Assembly (NCBI RefSeq): GCF_027409185.1
Contig: NC_084463.1
Coordinates: forward strand, 41,766,407 to 41,830,406
DNA from: Cynocephalus volans
Taxonomy: Eukaryota > Chordata > Mammalia > Dermoptera > Cynocephalidae
Direction of reading: 5' to 3'
Length of the DNA: 64,000 bases
The notes beneath the pieces are model-generated. The model saw only the letters and a program-made list of their open reading frames with translations, was not told the DNA's origin and searched no databases. Position numbers and translations under genes: made by a program. Each line of letters starts with the position of its first letter. The stretch's first letter is position 1. This document shows, one piece after another, positions 58,232-64,000 of the stretch.

Positions 58232-58761
58232 AAAACTACAAATTAAATAGAGAACTTTTCACTGTGAAGTACAGGATATGCCTGTTGTATTTTTCAAGTC
58301 CTTCTGAAGTGTGAAATAAGAGAAAACCTGGCTAATTTATTTGACTGTACTAATACATGTTGATAATTTTTATATTTTCATGAACTTTTTCAGATGCAAA
58401 ATTAGAGAATTTCATATGTTCTTTTGGAGTCTATTGCATTACACATCACTACAGATTTTCACTTTATAGCACAAATTTTTAAGGAAATATGGAGAACATG
58501 TCTATTTGGGGTGTTTGTGTTATAAACCAAGTGTCGCTATGTTAAATTACCTTAAAGCAGGGGTCATTTCCAATATTTAATATGTTGTGAAGGTTTTTTT
58601 TTTGTAATGTAAATATACAAAAGTAAAAATGAAGTTTGTTTCTTTAGGTTTTGTTGACAGAAATTTCTGTAAGTTGTATTTATGTTGCAGAGTATTTTAT
58701 CACTGTATATTGGGCTGTCAGGTTCTGTTATTTGAAGGAGAATAAATATCTACAAAGAGTT
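58232..58761 (+). other. 3' UTR of the DIDO1 copy with poly(A) signal
   Basis: AT-rich, stop-dense sequence continuous with exon 14. AATAAA at 58741-58746 is followed by a GT-rich stretch (GTTTTGTCTCATGTGTC), the pattern of a real cleavage site. Confidence 0.75.
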
Positions 58762-61365
58762 TTGTCTCATGTGTCTTCACTCAGCATTTTTGTCCTAACA
58801 CTGGGCAGTTAGAGGTTGGACAAGGGCACCTGGACCCCCAGCTTCTGTTGCCCTCGGCCCCTTCCTGAACTTGGGGGATGAGCCTAGTCATGACTGGCCA
58901 CCCGGGTTCCCACATTCTTCATCACTCTGCAGGTGTCACACACCCCTGCTGGGGGCCACCAAGGAGCCTCCCAGGGAACCACAGAGTGTGATGAAGGTGG
59001 AAACGTGGTCACAGTGTAACAGTGAGGAGGTGCAGGGAGGGGCTGAGTATGTGGCTCCTGGGCAGGAGGTTGCCCCCAAATCCCAGCCCATTGGGATTCA
59101 AAGGAGACTCCAGCTGCCATTCAGGCTTTTTAGGAAGTGACTGGGCAGAGTTGGTGACCCAGACCCAGTACTTGCAGGTGGAAAGGAGATGGCTGAGCAT
59201 GGCCAACACAGGGGGGAGCATGCAGGTTTGGGTCTGGCCCGCCTTTCATATGACAGATTGATCTGGTCACCCTTGAGCCAGCAATTAGCTTTTCAACAAG
59301 TGTGTGTGTCCACAACTCAGCCATGAGCATAGACACTGATGGGATGTTCCTGAACAAAGCGTTGACCAGCCCAGGCAGGACAGGCCTTGTGTGGCAGATT
59401 GTTCAGTGGGGCTGCTGTCTCATTTCCCAGCCAAGCTCATGCAGACCAAGCAGACCTGAGGCAAGTGTAACAAGGGAGGGGACTTCATAAGGGGACCCCT
59501 CTGGCCACCAGTGCTAGCCACACAGCCCCCACTCCCTTCAGACTGCTGTCACAGCTATTGACACTGTCTCCACAATGGCCCCATCACCTCATGGGCCATG
59601 GCGAGCTGAGCGGTGGCACATGTGCAAGTTTCCCTCATGGAAGACTGCTCTGAAGCAAGCTCCTGGTAGCTGACAGAGTGAGGAAAGTGGAGTTGGTTTG
59701 TCAGGTCCCCTTGCCTCATTTCCAGCTGGGTTGACTCAGCACATCCATTGTAAACAAATGACGTTAGAGTGAGTGCGCATGTGCCCAGGCACCCCTTGGC
59801 TCATTGCCACTGTTGTGTACTTCAGTATGGAAGGCAGCGGCTCTGAACTGGTCGGTGGAGCTCATGTCTGAAGAATAAAGCATGTCCACTTTCCTGGCAG
59901 CTGCTCGGTTTTTCTTTCCCTTACCTGACTCACTCAGGACCTGCACAGGACGAGGCAGAGGGGTCTGCAATCCAGCCTGACAGTGACACTTTGCCAGAGA
60001 GCGGAAGTGCCAATTCCACTACACAGACACTAAGGGCTGCCTGGCACAGCCCCTGGCTCCACACTTTGTGGCATGCAGGTTGCCATCAGGATGGCCTCCC
60101 AGATGCCTTGGAAAATATGCCCCCACATCAAAGCCCTCAGGCCTTGCAGGCCTCAGATGTTGTCTGGTCTCATTCTCGTTCACCCCAAAGCCCTGTTGAA
60201 ACCCTCCTGCTGCATCAGGCAGCTCTGCCATGCTCCTTCCACTGCTCAAGCACCTGTTCACCCTGACATCCCCTCTAGGACCAGATCTAATGGCTCCAGC
60301 CCATGGTTCCATTTGGCCAACATCACCCACAACACTTGTGCACTGTGCCATGCATGGCTTTCTAGAAACCTGACAGGTGAGGAGTCCAGCCCCAGCCTGT
60401 TCCTGCACAAGGGCACAGCCATGTCCACCTCACAGGGCAGAGAAATGCCAGGGACAGAGATCCCGGGCTGCCAGTGCACAGGGGCCACTTGTGTGTGGCT
60501 CCTAGTCCTGGCACATCTGCCGAGGCAGCTGTCAGAAAGTGGAAAGAGCCATCTCTCTAGAAAACTCGAAGGTGTTGGGGCCTCCAGTGGAGGTTAACAC
60601 CCAAAGGGAATGGGTACCCCTGCCCCTCCATGCCACGCCAGGCCCTTGGCCCCAATGAACTCCATGGCATCAGCAGTGGTGGCAGTAGTGGGGCCCCTAG
60701 CTGTGGCTGTGCCCTGGATGGGGCCTGACCAGGAGGAAAGGAAAGGAAAGACAGGAGCCATGTGGGTTTGAGCACAGGCAGGACCTTGTGCACTCAGTGG
60801 CAGGGCAGGGCCAGGGCACTCGACTGGTAGCCACTGGGTCCAACACCTGCTTCCTGCAGGACACTCAGCAAAAGAGAGGAAGTAAAACCAAAGTCTCCCA
60901 TAATTTTATACCCAGCGCTGACTGCTGTTGACATTTTGGAATATTTCCTTAATAATCTTTTCCCTTCTCTCATATTTTGATTAACATCCCATTTCTTCAT
61001 CCAATAAATCTGTTAAATAAAATTTCTTCAAATATTTAAACACTGCATATTAAACATTTAAACAATAAATTCAATATTTAACAGTTAATTTTTCCAAATA
61101 TTTAGATATCAGTTATGAACATATTTAATCAAGTACTCTTAAGCACTTAATTAAAATCACATACATAATGAAGGTTTATCAGATGCTCTTAGGTACTTAC
61201 ACCTTTAAGAGCAAAGGAAACACAAATCCCAGTGGTGACAAGACACGCATCATGTGGTGTCCACACTTCTGGTGCCACAGACACACGCCCCTCCCTTTCT
61301 CTTTCTTCCTCTTCCTTGTGTCAGTCTGTGGCCAAGGAGGAGAATGTGACAGGACCAGATGGATG
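58762..61365. other. Downstream region without a recognised gene
   Basis: GC-richer DNA. AATAAA at about 59875 follows a stretch that could be the end of an LTR. Frames at 59991-60597 (both strands, up to 174 codons) have no homology that I can support. I see no trace of the long repetitive last exon of DIDO1. Confidence 0.45.
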
Positions 61366-61369
61366 ACAG

Positions 61370-61862
61370 CCAGTGAGGGGGACAGTGGGAGACAGAGACA
61401 GACAGAAGTGGAGAGACAGGGAGAGACTGAGACAGACAGAGGAACAGAAACAGATCATGAGAGATAAAGGCAGAGATAGGGAGACACAAAGACACACACA
61501 CAGAGAGATGGGGAGACAGTGAGACAGAGGGACAGAGACAGGGTGAGACAGGAACAGTCATGGTGGGACAGAAAAAGGGACAGTAATTTTGAGACAGGGA
61601 GAGATGAGGGATAGATATGGATAGACATGAAGAAAGGGAGAGACTGAGGGACAGACAGGGAGAGAAAGAGATGGCAAAAGATAGTGAGAGACAGAGACAG
61701 CAAAAGATAGACAGCAGGAGATAGAGAGATAGGGAGAGACAGTGAGAGACAGGTGGACAGAGACAGGGAGATGGAGAAACATACAGAGACAAGGAGAGAT
61801 AGCGAGACAGAGTCAGAGAGAGATAGAAATAGGGAGAGACAGAGACAGAAGCAGGAGAAAGA
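61370..61862. repeat. Purine-rich GAGACA/AGAGAC simple repeat
   Basis: Nearly 500 bp of degenerate units such as GAGACAGAGACAG and GGGAGAGA. The long minus-strand frame over it (Ser/Leu-rich) is only low-complexity translation. Confidence 0.92.
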
Positions 61863-62130
61863 GGCTCTTTCAAAGAACCATCACTTACTTGATCAGAAAA
61901 CCACAAGCAAACCTCTGTGAGAAGCGCTCCAGGTGGAAGAATCCGAAACTGGAATTGGCGAATTCATAAAGTTTGAGTCAAAACCTCTGGGGTGACCAGT
62001 CTTGGAAGTTTCCACAAATTAAGGAGTTTTAACACCAGAAACACTACCAGGCTCTCACATAGGTCACAAAATAATGGCTTTCAGCTTCCAGCAGGAGGGA
62101 GAAAGTAGGCATTTAAAATACACCCATTGA

Positions 62131-63019
62131 GGGCAAAAGAGCTAAGTAGGCATTTCTCTAAGGAAGATATCCAAATGGCCAACAGACATATGAAAAAATG
62201 CTCAACATCACTCAGCATCCAGGAAATGCAAATCAAAACCACATTGAGATACCATCTAACCCCAGTTAGGATGGCTAAAACCCAAAAGACTCTGAACGAT
62301 AAATGCTGGTGAGGTTGCGGAGAAAAAGGAACTCTCATACATTGTTGGTGGGACTGCAAAATGGTGCAGCCTCTATGGAAAATGGTATGGAGGTTCCTCA
62401 AACAATTGCAGATAGATCTACCATACGACCCAGCTATCCCACTGTTGGGAATATACCCAGAGGAATGGAAATCATCAAGTCGAAGGTATACCTGTTCCCC
62501 AATGTTTATCGCAGCACTCTTTACAATAGCCAAGAGTTGGAACCAGCCCAAATGTCCATCATCAGATGAGTGGATACGGAAAATGTGGTACATCTACACA
62601 ATGGAATACTACTCAGCTATAAAAACGAATGAAATACTGCCATTTGCAACAACATGGATGGACCTTGAGAGAATTATATTAAGTGAAACAAGTCAGGCAC
62701 AGAAAGAGAAATACCACATGTTCTCACTTATTGGTGGGAGCTAAAAATTAATATATAAATTCACACACACACACACACACACACAAACTGGGGGGGGGAA
62801 GAAGATATAACAACCACAATTATTTGAAGTTGATACGACAAGCAAACAGAAAGGACATTCTTGGGGGGGAAGGGGGAGGGAGAAGGGAGGGAGGTTTTGG
62901 TGATGGGGAGCAATAATCAGCCACAATGTATATCGACAAAATAAAATTAAAAAAAAAAGATTTAAAAAAATAAAAAATAAATAAATAAAATGGCAAAAAA
63001 TAAATAAATAAAATAAAAT
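62131..63019 (+). mobile_element. Young 5'-truncated L1 (ORF2 C-terminus and 3' UTR), copy 2
   Basis: Nearly identical to 41518-42377 along the shared length: the same C-terminal ORF2p Cys domain, the same (CA)n, G-run and AATAAAATT 3' UTR. The frame 62361-62744 runs on to the natural end SLIGGS. It starts about 40 bp further upstream than copy 1. The target duplication AAAATAC(A/G)CCCATTGA lies at 62115-62130 and 63020-63034. Confidence 0.93.
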
Positions 63020-63034
63020 AAAATACGCCCATTG

Positions 63035-64000
63035 AATTCTGTCCTCCTTAACAGGTGCTGCCTTCAAAGGAAACCGATTTCTTAAGAGCCTAATAACCAA
63101 CTGAGATTTTACTGGGGCCAAACCTCCTGGGGCAGGGGAAATGCCCAACTCCATCCCTCTCTAAGCTTCCAGTCCCAAGAAAGGGATAAGGACTGAGAAG
63201 CACTTATAAATGTCATAACCCAAAGAAACAGAGTTTTCCTAAAATGAGGTCAATGGAATGCTCCCCTCACCCCACAGCTCAGCTCTATATCAAAAGCAGA
63301 ATACACGTGTGATAACAGCACAACGCAGCTGGGAGGACTGTGCGCCTCTGACTTTACTTAAGAAGTCTCTAAGTGTATGCCAACAGTTTACACAGCTAAT
63401 GTCTAGAAACACACAATGTCCTGACACCGAGTCATGAGGAAATGGAAACTCTGAAAATGGAAACCGACCTACAGCTGGAGACTGACCCTGGTTCCAGAGA
63501 GAGCAAAGCACATCTTACTTGCGAAGTGTTGCACTTGCACGTTACAGTCTCTTTGGGGGCTACCAGAAGGTCTGAAACAGGCTCTCTTTTCCATTTTGTC
63601 TAAGTCAGATGCCAATCAATACAGAAAATTCATAGAAATTGCTTGAAAATGTTAAGCAAACAAAAAGCCTGGAGCCACCTAGAAGAATAAATTATGCTTG
63701 ACACATACAATAGATCAACTAAAGCCCCAAAGGAAAAGCCGGAGTGAAAATTCATTTCAGTAATGAGGTATTCAAAAGCACCCAGGACACTGGGGAACTA
63801 AGAGAGCTTTGTGCGTGCTGGGAAATGTGGGGACACTTTTTTAAAAAGACCTGAGAAAACCCTCATTTTTAGCACTGGCTGATTTCCAGGCTTGGTTCAG
63901 CAGGAAGTGAAGGCTGTCAGATCTTGAACAGCCTGGGTGCAAATTAAATAAGTCCCTCAGCACAGAGTCATCCACAAAAACTGCAAAAGGTGAGGTTCTT
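63035..64000. other. No recognised feature
   Basis: Unique-looking sequence to the window end without supported frames or repeats. Confidence 0.5.

Larger units (their letters stand above)
23163..58761 (+). pseudogene. DIDO1 (paralogous copy): DIDO1-like duplicated (unprocessed) pseudogene, 14 exons
   Basis: DIDO1 encodes death inducer-obliterator 1, a nuclear protein with a PHD finger that binds methylated H3K4, a TFIIS-like central domain, and a SPOC domain that in DIDO1/PHF3/SPOCD1 proteins can dock on phosphorylated RNA polymerase II. All those parts occur here in order: N-terminal Ser/Glu-rich region (exon 1), PHD (exons 1-2), TFIIS-like domain (exons 5-7), SPOC (exons 11-13), proline-rich and acidic C-terminus (exon 14). 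Lesions: 2-nt insertion at 23273-23274, TGA at 23566-23568, TAA at 47345-47347, a 2-nt insertion in an A-run at 49382-49386 with TAA at 49406-49408, and a donor reading AT instead of GT at 49438. Exon phases otherwise join correctly. The giant last exon of the long isoform is absent. Functional DIDO1 is highly conserved, so the changed PHD residues also point to a relaxed paralogue. The alternative, a true DIDO1 with assembly errors, is less likely. Confidence 0.85.

Noticed and set aside
43870..59762. CCATTGTAAACAAATG occurs near 43870 and again near 59746
   Set aside because: A 16-bp match without similarity in the flanks. Too short to claim a shared element.
59991..60597. Possible coding region or retroviral env fragment downstream of the DIDO1 copy
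   Set aside because: Frames of 91 to 174 codons exist on both strands, with a CxxC-like word and an AATAAA upstream, but no order of conserved motifs supports env or a cellular gene. GC content alone explains the open frames.
61250..61906. 218-codon minus-strand open frame
   Set aside because: It translates a GAGACA simple repeat into Ser/Leu/Val-rich low-complexity sequence. No start context or homology.

Overview
This is nuclear DNA of a placental mammal, not a microbial window. Exons are small and bounded by GT/AG sites, introns are kilobases long, and roughly half of the sequence is mammalian interspersed repeats: L1, ERVL-MaLR LTRs, hAT/Charlie remnants, MER5A-like sequence and a class I ERV. 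I see no Alu and no B1 element in 64 kb, which argues against a primate or a rodent. The two young L1 tails end in an unusual (CA)n plus G-run 3' UTR. One very short SINE at 56834-56900 resembles, from memory, the tRNA-derived SINEs of colugos (Dermoptera). A colugo or another Euarchontan without Alu is my best guess, held at moderate to low confidence.

Main gene content: from 23163 to about 58761 on the + strand lie 14 exons of a DIDO1 (death inducer-obliterator 1) copy. They cover the PHD finger, the TFIIS-like central domain, the SPOC domain and the end used by the middle-length DIDO isoform, with a 3' UTR and AATAAA signal. Splice sites and exon phases are preserved almost throughout, so this is a duplicated (unprocessed) copy rather than a retrocopy. 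It carries a 2-nt insertion and a TGA in the first coding exon, a TAA in the fifth exon, and a 2-nt insertion plus a lost GT donor in the eighth. It also lacks PHD zinc ligands. I call it a duplicated pseudogene. A candidate 5' UTR exon lies at 20973-21166.

Layout: 1-1550, deleted class I ERV (gag, protease, LTR). 1555-3420, L1 pieces and an A-rich tail-only insertion. 3888-4050, MER5A-like element. 4442-5166, orphan KRAB A and B exons with no zinc-finger exon. 6040-12885, old minus-strand L1 interrupted by a palindromic MITE and by a complete MaLR provirus, which itself holds another MaLR LTR. 12886-15450, a second MaLR provirus interrupted by a retroposed piece with a CCT6 exon. 16800-19240, two opposed hAT transposase remnants, one split by a MaLR LTR. 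19240-23162, unique-looking DNA upstream of the DIDO1 copy. 23163-58761, the DIDO1 copy. Its fourth intron (16.5 kb) contains a near-complete minus-strand L1 that hosts an NDRG3 retrocopy at 37327-39977, and a young plus-strand L1 tail at 41518-42377. 58762-64000 has no recognised gene, a purine-rich GAGACA tract (61370-61860) and a second young L1 tail (62131-63019).

The recognisable genes do not form a pathway. The window is a decayed gene copy embedded in layers of transposon insertions, several of which keep clear target-site duplications that allow relative dating.
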